The position numbers and the translations under genes were made by a program. This document shows, piece after piece, positions 1-9,388 of a DNA stretch of 64,000 bases (position 1 is the first letter of the stretch; each line of letters starts with the position of its first letter). The stretch covers positions 149,056,597 through 149,120,596 of the forward strand of contig CM061132.1 of assembly GCA_030789695.1 (NCBI GenBank). The letters are read 5' to 3'. The stretch is from Scilla litardierei (taxonomy: Eukaryota > Streptophyta > Magnoliopsida > Asparagales > Asparagaceae). The notes below the pieces were generated by a model. That model was not told the DNA's origin and made no database searches. It worked only from the letters and a program-made list of their open reading frames with translations.

Positions 1-214
1 GACATCTATTTATAGGTGGGAGGGACTGAGGGATTTCTTATGTTGATTTTGATAGAATATTGATATTAGAGGTAAGATTATCCCTCGTTCTTCGGAAAAG
101 TGCGGACGTCGTATTCAATTGGCGTCTTGGGAGGGCGATCACCTCTTTAATTGTGATCAATGTATCCCTTTTATTTTCAGTTTTTATCTAATAAAAATCA
201 GATCTTTCCAATCA
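1..214 (+). repeat. 3' part of a short Ty3-type LTR, cut by window start
   Basis: This stretch matches the last two thirds of the LTRs at 215-553 and 1545-1885: the same CTATTTATAGG-like promoter start, the ATTGGCGTCTTGGGAG block and the AATAAAAATC block near the end. It runs straight into the next LTR with no internal region between them. It is therefore either the remnant of a second element or a head-to-tail LTR pair. The left end lies outside the window. Confidence 0.75.
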
Positions 215-553
215 AATAGATCTGTACTTTTTATGGGTTATGGGCTTATTCGGGGCGTTTTGGAAATTTTCGGATTTTAGGGATGCTTTGGGAAATTTTT
301 AGTTTTTTGGGGTTTTTGTAATTTTGCTTAGATCTGAAATCTATTTAAAATGGGATGGCCTGAGGGATTTCTTAAGTTGACTTTGAGAGAATATTAATAT
401 TAGGGGTGATATTATCCCTCGTTTTTCAGAGAAGTGCGGACATCATATTCAATAGCGTCTTGGAAGAGTGGCCCCCTCTATAATTGTGGTCAATGTATCG
501 TTATATTTTCAGTTTTATTAATAAAAATCGAATCTTTGTTTTGGTTCCTATCA
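215..553 (+). repeat. 5' LTR of element A
   Basis: Its sequence is collinear with the 3' LTR at 1545-1885. It ends CCTATCA just before the primer site. The expected TGATAG start is degraded to AAATAG. A TATTTAAA-like TATA element lies near 340-350. Confidence 0.8.
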
Positions 554-556
554 ATT

Positions 557-568
557 TGGTATCGAGCA
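557..568 (+). other. Primer binding site, initiator tRNA-Met type (element A)
   Basis: TGGTATCGAGCA lies 3 bp after the LTR end and matches the plant initiator tRNA-Met primer site TGGTATCAGAGC with a small change. The intact version is at 62728 in element P. Confidence 0.75.
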
Positions 569-577
569 TCAAAATCC

Positions 578-733
578 ATGACGGTGGCGATGAGATCTAA
601 AGACCGAATCGACACGTTGGAGGAGAAATTCAATGGCGAACTTGAGGGCGTGAAGCAAACCCTTGTGAAGCGTGGCAAAATCTTAGCGAAGGTGTTAGAT
701 ACTCAAGAGAAACATGGAGAAATCATAGCGTAA
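578..733 (+). pseudogene. Ty3 gag N-terminus, truncated (element A)
   Basis: The start codon at 578 gives MTVAMRSKDRIDTLEEKF, the same opening as the gag starts at 44198 (minus, MTAATRSKDRIDAVEEKL) and 62752 (MAVTTRSHDKFEALEAKF). The peptide is a charged, heptad-like helix, the usual N-terminal coiled coil of this gag family. It stops at 733 after 51 codons. Beyond the stop, another frame continues as an acidic segment (DEKEEKLDNFDADLHPDDED, about 819-880), so gag is frameshifted here. Capsid core, zinc knuckle and pol are absent. I infer a dead copy. Confidence 0.75.
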
Positions 734-914
734 AACATGCAACAACTCATGCGCCTCGAGGCTAAAAGGGGACGACACTGACAAAAACCCTAACATTGGG
801 CGAAAGGCGTCAACTTTGGACGAGAAAGAGGAAAAACTCGACAACTTTGACGCAGATCTGCATCCAGATGATGAAGATCAACGCATGGAAAGGAGCGACG
901 GGCTTGTTGACCAT

Positions 915-1290
915 TCCCAGGGGCTTGCTGGGGTCTGGGGAGGGTGGTCGGGCCTCCAGGCAGGCCTGCAGGGGCCTGCCCGATGCATGCAGCCCCCTTG
1001 GCAAGATGGCAGGCCTGGACTTGAATGCAGGCATTGCGGCCTGTAGGCAAGATGGCAGGCCCTGTCCGGCCTGCCCGACTTGAATGCAGGCATGCAGCCC
1101 CCTGTGGCCTGTAGGCAAGATGGCAGGCCCTGTCTGGCTTGCCCGCAGGCCTGCAGGGCCCCTGCAGCCTGCAAGCAGGCTTGCCCAGCCTACATGGCCT
1201 GTCCGCAGCCCGCAGGCTCCGGCCTGCCTGCAGGCTTGCAGGGCCCGTGGCCCCTTTTCGTAGCCCTGCAGGGCCCGCCTTGGTCCGTCA
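915..1290. repeat. GC-rich repeat block inside gag of element A
   Basis: This block is far richer in G+C than its flanks and is built from short repeats. GGCAAGATGGCAGGCC recurs three times, ACTTGAATGCAGGCAT twice, and CCTGCAGG-type palindromes many times. The repeating period is roughly 65 bp. It sits just after the acidic segment of gag, where B, D and P carry equivalent but different GC-rich blocks. I see no conserved protein in it. Confidence 0.8.
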
Positions 1291-1544
1291 ACACTCTTCA
1301 TGGCCCTAAGCCTTTTGGTTTTCGGTTGGATGTCCTTTCGAGCACCGGCATTTCTGTTTTGAGCATGAAAGACCTTCAGATGTGATTAATGACTATCGTG
1401 ACTTTCTTCCAGACGTCGTTGAAGGCAGTGAAAACCAACCTTATCCTTTTTGGCCCAGGAGGCATGCAACCTAATTGGAACCAATGGCACACACGCACTT
1501 CATGCACCACCTTGAGGACAAGGTGGTTTTTGGGAGCGAAGTAA

Positions 1545-1885
1545 TGATAGGTCAGTACTTTTTATGTATTTGGGCCTATTAGGGGTATTTTGGAAATTTT
1601 CGGATTTTAGGGACGTTTTGGGAAATTTCCGTCTTTTTGGGTTTTCTGTAATTTTGTTTAGATCTGAAATCTATTTAAAGGTGGGAGGCGCTAAGGGATT
1701 TCTTACATTGATTTTCATAGAATATTGATATTAGAGGTAAGATTATCCCTCGTTTTTCGGGAGAGTGTGGATGTCCTCTTCAATTGGCGTCTGGGGAGAG
1801 TGGCCACCTTTATAATTGTGGTCAATGTATCTTTATATTTTCAGTTTTATTAATAAAAATCGGATCTTTGGTTTGGTTCCTATCA
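1545..1885 (+). repeat. 3' LTR of element A
   Basis: This is a 341-bp LTR with perfect 6-bp inverted ends, TGATAG...CTATCA. It is preceded by a purine-rich tract and followed by copia coding sequence on the other strand. It is the cleanest copy of this LTR family in the window. Confidence 0.85.
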
Positions 1886-2900
1886 CCTGTGCAGTGTCTG
1901 GATGCGTGCAAAGCATCGCATACATAAAACCAAGGTTTTAGGTCTCGGTTTCGGTCTCGGTATCGCTCTTCCCAAAATTTAGGTTTCGGTATCGGTATCA
2001 TGCATAAAACTCCCCACTGCACTAGAATATGGCACTCGTTCTTATCATCGGTATTAGGTGACTGCAATGCCAAACGGTAAAAATGAGCTCCAAGTGTTGT
2101 AGAAACAGGCTTTGCACTATCCACCCCAAAACAGACGAGAACCTTCTAAACATACCTTTTTTGAGACAACCTCAGCTCACCCTTCTTCATATCCTGGGTA
2201 ATCTATATACCTAGGATCTTCTTGGCCGGGCCCAAGCCCTTCACGTCGAACTATCTACCCAGCTCCAACTTTAACTTCTTGACCTCAGACATGTTGCAGG
2301 AAGCAATCAACATGTCAACATATAGCAAAAGATAAATGCGGGAACCATCATCTAATATGTGCACATAAATGCACTGATACTTCACGCTTCGCTCATATCT
2401 GATGCCCAACAAGAAGCTGTTAAACCGCTTGTATCACTGCCTATGGGATTGCTTCAGTCCATATAGAAATTTCTTCAAATTGCAGACCAAACTCTCCTTG
2501 CCCTCTGATACGAAACCCTCTGTGCATGTAAATGTCTTCATCCAATTTACCATGTAAAAATACGGTCCTGACATCGAGTTGCTCCAAATATATGTCCATG
2601 GATGCGACTAGTTCTAGAAAAACTCTAATGGAATCGTCTTACAATTGGAGAAAATATTTCATTGTAGTCCTCTCCTTTCCACTGTGCAAATCCCTTAGCC
2701 ACAAACCTGACTTTAAATCAAACATCACCACCATCTTTGGTAGATCTCTCCTTAACCTTGTAGATCCATCTACAACCAATGACACACTTCTCTTCTAGTA
2801 GACGAACCAAATCACGTGTCATTGCGGGTAAACGACTCCATTTCTTCAACGGCACCTTGCCAATTGGCAACCTCACTTGAGCTCATGACTCCACCATAAG
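1886..2900 (-). pseudogene. Copia reverse transcriptase and start of RNase H, broken
   Basis: The minus-strand translation keeps copia RT pieces: a WIYKVKE-like stretch followed by VRFVAKGFAQ near 2700-2770, and a KPVSTTLGAHF block followed by SPNTDDKNE near 2030-2120, which corresponds to the KPVSTPLxxHFKLS region after the RT fingers. After removing the 72-bp insert at 1931-2002, the next codons continue as a GVLCM-RCFAR-like piece, comparable to the family's LMYAMLCTRPDIA. Many stops and shifts separate the pieces. The catalytic YVDD is not readable. The gene is dead. Confidence 0.7.
1931..2002. mobile_element. 72-bp hAT-like minimal derivative with perfect 8-bp TSD
   Basis: The insert starts CAAGGTTTTAGGTCTCGG and ends CGGTATCATG. 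It is flanked on both sides by CATAAAAC (1923-1930 and 2003-2010), a perfect 8-bp target duplication. Its ends match the ends of the larger elements at 15467, 17640 and 21846 (CA..GGTTT.AGGT plus TCGGTATCGG motifs). An 8-bp duplication and CA...TG ends are the hAT signature. Removing it and one duplication rejoins copia coding sequence. Confidence 0.8.
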
Positions 2901-3019
2901 TCAACTGCTCTTCGTGCTCAATATCCATGTTGTCAAATGAGAATGTCGTGTAGTCCCAAGCACCTAATCTCTCGTGGTGACTTCTTGGACCTTCACATCT
3001 CATCGGCATGAAACTCGTT

Positions 3020-4183
3020 ACTTACATGTGTCTGCACTTGGTCATCTACTTGGACCACATCGTGTCACACAACTGAGACCTCAAACATGGGCTCCTTACT
3101 CAGTCTCCTACAAAGTGGGATCGAAAGCTCAATTGTCTCTGATTTGGGCTCCACGGATGTTTCCTCATCCTCCAACCGAGTCTGATTCGCACTAAACATC
3201 ACAAACTCATCAAAAGTGACACGTCGGCTCAAGAACACCTTGCAGGCCATTGGATCCCACAAACGATACCCCTTCATACCATCGCCATAACCAAGAAATG
3301 TGCACTTCTTTGCCCTCGTTCCAACTTGTCGCCCCTATCATAAGCATAGGCCGGACAACCAACAATGCGAATGTATGAATAGTCGCCGATCTTCCCACTC
3401 CACTTTCCCTTAGGCCGTGTCATATTTTCCTTCTAGCATACTCAACCAAACATAGCCTTAGGAATTTGGTAGTCAATTTCCACCAATGAAACACGGTTCA
3501 TAATATGTACCGCAGTTGTGATAATATCACCCCACTTTTCCAATCCAGCCAAGTACCTCAAGCAACGCACTCTCTCCAACAACGTCCTGTTCCTCTCTGC
3601 CACCTTCCTCGAATATGAATCACCGGAGTAGTATAGTGTCGTCGAATCCATTGGGATCTGCAGTAGCTAATGACTGCCTCGAGGTAAACTCGCCTCCGTT
3701 GTCTAATCTCAAGACTCAACGGTCCTTCCAGTTTGGTTCTCCACCATGGCTTTCCACTGTTTGAATTTCTCGAATGTTTGGTCCTTAGTTTTCATCAAGT
3801 ACAAGTACAACCAACACTTTCGAGAAAAATCATCGATGCAGACGACATAAAATCTAGCACCTCATCTTGACATCACAATACATGGTCCCCACACATCCGA
3901 ATGTATATAATCGACAGTACCCTTCCTTGTATGCACTTCGGTGCTAAATTGCAATTGTCTTTCTGCCCAAAACACAGCTTTCACAAAATTTAACACTCTA
4001 TTCACTAGCTCCAATCAATTTTCTTTTTTGGAGAACCTTAAGGGTCTTGTCACACAGATGACCCAAACAATAATGCCCAAGCTTTGCAGAATCTCCGTCG
4101 TCGGAACTAGAAGAGGTGGCATCGGCTTCGCCTTTCACTGTGTTAACCTTGTATAGCATACAATTTTCCCACTTTCTTACCAT
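3020..4183 (-). pseudogene. Copia GAG-pre-integrase and integrase, broken
   Basis: The minus-strand fragments run in order. Around 4000-4180, a KLGHYCLGHLCDKTLKVLQKR-like piece is the pre-integrase region with its histidine repeat (family: WHxRLGHxSxxGLxxLxK). At 3442-3651 the AERNRTLLERVRCL piece matches the integrase core end (AERxNRTLLERARCML). Pieces below 3400 match the connection region (KWGDYSYIRIVGCPAYA-like), ending in an acidic linker before RT. The first catalytic aspartates fall in a damaged stretch and cannot be confirmed. Stops and frameshifts make it non-functional. Confidence 0.65.
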
Positions 4184-4213
4184 TCATCACCACCATGGCT
4201 CATTTGGATACCC

Positions 4214-4483
4214 TCAGATGGCCATTCTTGACCACTGACTTGGTTCCATATCGTCAAACACGCCAATGTAGATTAGACTATTCCTGAGATCGGGCACATG
4301 TCTGACATCACCAAGGGTACGCACGATCCCTTCGTGCATGCAGATCCGGACTGTTCCAATCCTCACGGTCTTGCATGCGGCGTTGTTCCTCATAAGAATA
4401 GAGTCTCCATCTTCTTGGGAACAATACGTCGAGAACCAACTCCTATGTGGGGCCATATGGAAAGAACATCGGATATCCATCAA
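4214..4483 (-). pseudogene. Copia aspartic protease region, broken
   Basis: The minus reading contains DIRCSFHMAPHRSWFSTY, which corresponds to the copia protease entry DTGCSFHMCPHRDWF. The catalytic Asp-Thr-Gly has become Asp-Ile-Arg. Downstream come LMRNNAACKTVRIGTVRI and VRTLGDVRHVPDLRNSLI, the conserved C-terminal half. It lies between gag and integrase as expected. The changed active site and the stop at its end mean no active protease. Confidence 0.8.
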
Positions 4484-4709
4484 CTATGCAACTTGTGCCT
4501 CACCGAACACTCTCGCTGCAAACATTTGAGTTTTACCACTGTCATCTTTACCTATGTCATCACGTATCTCCATATCCTCGAAGCCCAAGGAAGTTGAACC
4601 ATATGTGCCCTTACATTTTCTTTGTTGCCCTGGCATTAGGGTATTGGTCCTTCTAATGACCCTTTTCTTACATATGAAGCAAGAGGTGTCCCTTTAATTT
4701 TTGGACTCT

Positions 4710-5296
4710 CTAGTCGTAGAGCGAACCTCCTTGAAGTGACCTTTGCCCCCTTTCTTGTTCAACCATCCCCCTCATATACAATACCGTCATGGTTATACCC
4801 AAGGTCCCTTCCATGAACATCTGACATAGAATCTCCGTGTGGAGAGCTTCTTTCACCTCTTCAATGGTGAGCGTCGTACGTCCAAAAATCATGGAACGAA
4901 CAAAAATGGAGAAATCCTTAGTTAACGAACATAGAAGAATGCCCGCTTGTTGTTCATCATTTATCTTGACTTCTATTCTCAGCAGATCCATGACTATTCT
5001 ATTCAACTCATCTATGTGATCTTTCACTAACGAATCAGGCTTTATTCTTAAAGTATAGAGTTGTTGCAGCAAATAAAGAATGCTAGTGAATGACTTCTTC
5101 ATATACAACGTTTCTAGCTTCTTACAAATGTCCTTGGCTGAACCTCGTCCATTACCTCCCTTAGGATAGTATCAATGAGCGACGAATGAATTGTGCTAAA
5201 CGTTTTCCTTTCCATCTCAACTTTCTGAGCTGGAGTAACTGAAGCATCAATTTTGTCTTCCTCAAAGAAAATTTGGTAAAACTCTGTCTGCCCCAT
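4710..5296 (-). pseudogene. Copia gag (UBN2-type), broken
   Basis: Minus translation at 4710-5108 has LQQLYTLRIKPDSLVKDHID, then ELNRIVMDLLRIEVKINDEQ, LLCSLTKDFSIFVRSMIFGR and TLTIEEVKEALHTEI, the typical order of the copia gag UBN2 domain. The upstream part (5114-5296) starts MGQTEFYQIFFEEDKID, like the family's N-terminus, but lies in a different frame, so a frameshift splits gag near 5110. Gag normally assembles the particle. No intact zinc knuckle is seen after it. Confidence 0.75.
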
Positions 5297-5427
5297 GTAG
5301 GACTTAATCCGACTTACTATAACTAAAAATCATTATGGCCTGTAAACCTTTCTAAGTGGAGAGATGACAAACTCACCATCTTCGTCAATTAAAACCTCTA
5401 CAATCTACCAAAGAGATCTGATAGCAC

Positions 5428-5975
5428 TGATTGCGAAAAGATCCCATGCGGAAATAAAAAACTCTACAACTAGCTAGGAAGTGGCGCTCACAAAAATGAT
5501 CAACACAACAACCAACCAACAGTTGCCCTAACCAGATCTTGCGGCAACAAATTAAGCAAACGAATGCATACACTCAACAAAAGCAAGAAAGTAAAGAAGT
5601 TACCCTGGTTTGGTTGAAGACTCGACCTACTCCAGCATTCCGAGGTGATTCCACTATTCTGATCAAATGCTACAAGTTTACGCCACTTCTTCAACCCACA
5701 CGTGAGTAATAACTTGGATGAATACACCAAGCCCTCACTTTCAAACTCACGAAGAAAATGAAAGAGCTGACAAAAGAAGACCCGAGAACACAAGAAATCC
5801 CAAAAGTCCTAGCTTTCCCATCTATGGTTCTTATCTCTTCTAAGCTCTCATAAAAGCTCTCTTGAACACACTCACTCATTAATGTGTAACTTAACATCTC
5901 TCAAGCAGCACCTTTTATAGCCCTTAAAAGACACAAATAATCATGTCCATGGATTGAGAAAGAGCTCAATCCAAT
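5428..5975 (-). repeat. Copia 5' LTR, R/U5 part (split by element H)
   Basis: This lies between the degenerate primer site and element H. Its right end is the target duplication CCAAT, which recurs at 15017, after which the LTR continues to 15364. A TATA box is at 5911-5919 (minus). It is non-coding. Confidence 0.7.
5911..5922 (-). promoter_or_regulatory. TATA box of the copia LTR
   Basis: The minus strand reads GGCTATAAAAGG. It lies upstream of the LTR end and gag in the transcription direction, as expected for an LTR promoter. No activity is implied. Confidence 0.55.
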
Positions 5976-8115
5976 TGTAAAGCCCCACTCCCCGGGTGCC
6001 GTCACAATTGAAACAGTCATGTGCAGTTTCCGCACTGCCAGTGAATTCAATGTAGAGCAGTGCAGAAAGAATAGAAATACTCACAGTAAAACATGTAACA
6101 CAATACTGTACAGGGAAAAGAGACAGTAAAATGTACACTACATCTGAAACATAAATAGAACACTTACCTGCCACAAGCTCCAGTCTCAAAAGCCCTGCAC
6201 TGAAAGTCTGACTACTCGTGATCAAGCACCTCCGTATGATCCTGTGCGTCGAACCTAGTTTGCAACAGAAGTCGAACCGCGCTCAAGAGAGTGGACAATA
6301 TCAAAACATACAACAAGAAAAGTAAGGATATACATAAAGAAAATATGACAACCATCGATATGATAGTACAGAACAAAGAAGTAATATGATAATTAATCGT
6401 CCACAACTACTATAAGATAGTACTCACTAAAGTGAACCAATTCTTGACCGTGACTTATGAAGGAGAGTATGGTGTGCAAGATAAAGTGTAAACTATGATA
6501 GGGCTCCGGATGCCTCCGTCAGGTATAACAGATTCATGATAGGGTTCGAGATCCCTCTGACGGGTAAACAGATATATGAGTGCATCCAGCCATCGAAACT
6601 ATACTGAAGCATGTTTGTAGTTGCTCCCGCACTCTCACAATCATAAGTTTTCCCAAACCCTGTGAGTCAAGTAGAAATAACCAATTATTAGTTTAGTGTC
6701 GTGATGTAGTTTCCAGTTTAATATTAGTTAAATTGCGTAGTCAAGAAAGTCCACTGCCATAGATGTAACAACCCAGGGACCACGCAATTTAATCACAATA
6801 TTAAACCTCATGGTACTAGCAAGCTCAAGAGATAATGAAATGGCATGATAGTAAATTTAGCATGTGCAGTATGGATGTTCCTCATGGTATGATATTCCAA
6901 ACTGAACTGATAAATATTAAAAGAAACAATCCACCAACTCATTTATGCAATGAACCAAGAGACAAAGAAAACAAAAGAAAACTCGAAAGTCAAACTCATG
7001 ATGGCGCTAGAGGGTCTAGGCCAGAAGGATCAGATTTGGGGTCTTCTCATCACGTAGTGGGTGTACCCGTGCCTACGGCAAAGTCTACGGGGTTTTAACA
7101 AGGAACTAGGGGCTAACGACCAAGACAGTTGGGGAACGTGGCTCATAACCCAAGTAGACCTCAACGAAAACCCAAAACAGAGTACAAAATCTTAGCCGAA
7201 CCCAACCGACCGCGGAAAATGGCCAGTCACAACCACGGTCAGCAAGGGACCACAAACCGTAAGCAAGAGGGGAGCTGCAACACCCCAATTTAGCAAGAAA
7301 AGGACAAAACGCAAGCAAAACAATCCCACGACAGCAAGAAGGCCAACCAGCGAGCAAGGGGAAGCCCCAAACAGCAAGCAAAAGTCACCGAACCCAAAAC
7401 AGCAAGGAGGGGAGCCACAGAATCCCAAAACCGCAAGCAAGAAGGTCAGTCGAACCCTAAAACAGTACCAAATAAGCACCCCGGGACCCCCACACAAGCA
7501 GGCGAGGGAAATCCAACCCCACGAGATAATTGTAGCGAATCAAACCCTGCCCTAATCACCCAAATCATACTCTCCAACGCAAAATGAAATCAAAATTTAA
7601 GTAAAAGAGATAGAGTCTACCAAAAATGCAGATTAAACCAAGAAATTTAAGAATTGAATCCACCGCAACAGAGAAGCCGAAGAATCAGATGAAAACAACT
7701 TCGAAAATATCTAAAACAACTTATAGAGGTTGTTGATAATTGAAGAAGAGAGGAAGGAGGAACATATAGAGGCCGCAAAGATTCCCAGAGAAAGACGTGA
7801 TGTCAGTCAGCAAGGGAAGCCTCGGAGAGGCCTCGCATGTCGTACAAGGGGAGAGGGAGGCATGGCGAGCAGGGCACGGGGGGGTCGCAAGAGTCATACG
7901 AAGGAGAGGACGAGAGGACGAAGGCAGGGTGTCATCGAACAACCCAGCGTGGGCTTCTGTGTTTCCGCGAGAGTGAAGGATGAAGAAGAGGACCGCGTCA
8001 AAGCCCTTAGGGCTTTCCGTCGAGTGAAATGAGGGACGAGAGGAACGACCGATTAAAACAAAGCTCGAGTTGGCTTCGGTTCGCGCGTGGGATCGAGTAA
8101 CAACGGGCCGTTACA
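5976..8115 (-). repeat. 3' LTR of element H
   Basis: On the minus strand it begins TGTAACGGCCCG and ends GGGGCTTTACA, 2140 bp. It is collinear with 12819-15016. It contains a stretch of degenerate short repeats (about 7200-7500, AGCAAG/CCCCAAA motifs). The ORFs in this stretch do not resemble known proteins and differ between the two LTRs, so I treat them as chance. Confidence 0.85.
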
Positions 8116-8128
8116 TTCTACCCGCCTT
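8116..8128 (-). other. Polypurine tract of element H
   Basis: The minus strand reads AAGGCGGGTAGAA directly before the 3' LTR, in the position of the plus-strand primer. It resembles the AAAGGTGGGTAGGG tract of element E at 25813. Confidence 0.7.
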
Positions 8129-8269
8129 ATAAAATATTCCATTCTCAAAATCTAGAACAAGATAATATTAACTGTACACAAAAGAAATTCAACTGACAGC
8201 AACACAATGAAAATCAGTTCAAACAACTGATAGTACAAGCTAAGAGTCGGGGGGTGTCCATCTCCACTG

Positions 8270-9338
8270 CTGACATGGCAAAAGTCTGGCGCCTCAGAGG
8301 CAGTGGTGGTGGCAGTTGGCCTTGCTGGTTGGCACCGACAGTCGTCTGCTCAACTCGTCTTGGACAGCTATCCACAGAAGGCTCTGATGCACCGCAGATC
8401 AGACAGATTGTTCCAGCGGCAACATACTCTCCTCAAGTGTCTGAATCGGTGACAGTAATTGCATGGCACATGGCATCGAGTGCTGGTCTCTGCTTCGGTT
8501 CTCTTGAATGGTATAGTATGCTCCGTCTGCATGGTGGAGCTCTCACGTTCTCCGATTCGAGCGTGTATTGGCGCTGACTCTGCTCCGCAGCAATGGTCGG
8601 TTGTAGTTGTCTCGGAGGGACTCCTGCCTGTCGCTCCCGTGCATGCTTCCTCTGTACATACTCATACTCTCAGACAGTAGAGAGTACGTCAGCATGGGTC
8701 TTCAACTTGAACCCGACCAGCTTGTCGCGAATATCAATGTCCAGTCCCTGCTAAAATCTCTTTGCCCAAGCCAAATGGGTGGCCACCGCGTCCTTGGCGA
8801 ACCTGAAACACCAATGGTTAGTAAATACAAATATGGTTAGTGGTCACACATCAAGTTACGCACCTTCTGGGCTTAGAAAACTCAGCGTCGTACTCCTCTA
8901 CAGTCAGGGAGCCTTGCTTCAGGACCATGAATTGTGCCTCCAACTCCATTTGCACCTCTGGGGAGAAGTACTAGGCATTGAACGTCTCCTTGAACGTAGC
9001 CCAAGAGATCGGCTGAGGTAGTCAGTCCTCTGCAGCATCCTACCGGTTCCCGGCCTCTCTAGTCAGCTGCAGCTTCACCATGCTAACCCACAAATCTAGA
9101 GATGCATCTACTGCCTTCAGCATAGCGGTGATCGAGCATAGCCACTCCTCTGCAGCCAACGCATCACATCGTCCTTTAAAAACCGGCGGCCGCAGCGATC
9201 TGGACTGCTAACTCCATCATGCCTGGGTTCTTCCCGAATAGCCTGGATCATCTCTCGCAAAGCCTTGTCTGAAATCTGATGCACCGTATTCGATCCAGGG
9301 TTGTTGCTTGTCCCTGATCCCGAAGCGTTCGTAGCCAT
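8270..9338 (-). pseudogene. Ty3 gag (Tekay/Del-like), broken, in element H
   Basis: The start codon at 9338 begins MATNASGSGTSNNPGSNT. In shifted frames the capsid core follows: a WLCSITAMLKAVDAS-like piece, SWATFKETFNA-YFSPEVQME, then EAQFMVLKQGSLTVEEYDAE (about 8880-9020), the classic Ty3 Retrotrans_gag block. The DIDIRDKLVGFKLKTHADVL piece follows near 8700-8740. A perfect CX2CX4HX4C zinc knuckle (CNYCHRFRHLRRVC) lies at 8422-8463. Gag would form the particle and bind RNA. Stops and at least two frameshifts break it, and no pol follows. Confidence 0.8.
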
Positions 9339-9388
9339 ATTCGATCCTTTAGACGATCTACGTCTCTTGCGTATGAAAACTTTCATAC

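Larger units (their letters stand above)
215..1885 (+). mobile_element. Element A: internally deleted Ty3-type LTR retrotransposon
   Basis: Two copies of a ~340-bp LTR (215-553 and 1545-1885) bracket about 1 kb. The inside holds a tRNA-Met-type primer site at 557-568 (TGGTATCGAGCA), the first part of gag, a GC-rich block, a short gag-core remnant (about 1360-1470) and then directly the end of pol, seen as an HHLEDKVVF-like peptide around 1500-1530 and a purine-rich tract at 1530-1541. Protease, reverse transcriptase, RNase H and integrase are missing, so the copy could move only with help from a relative. The sequence right of 1885 is copia RNase H in the opposite strand, so A (with the LTR before it) landed inside that element. 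Confidence 0.8.
1886..5975 (-). mobile_element. Decayed Ty1/copia retrotransposon (gag to RNase H, 5' LTR part)
   Basis: Read on the minus strand from 5975 leftwards, the order is LTR end, leader, gag, protease, integrase, reverse transcriptase, start of RNase H. Protease before integrase before RT is the Ty1/copia order. Reading frames are broken by many stops and shifts. The 5' LTR was split by element H: its other part is 15022-15364, giving about 890 bp in total. A degenerate primer site (TGCTATCAGATC, minus, near 5414-5425) follows the LTR end at 5428. The 3' end was displaced by element A and lies outside the window. A 72-bp hAT-like insert interrupts RT. Confidence 0.8.
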
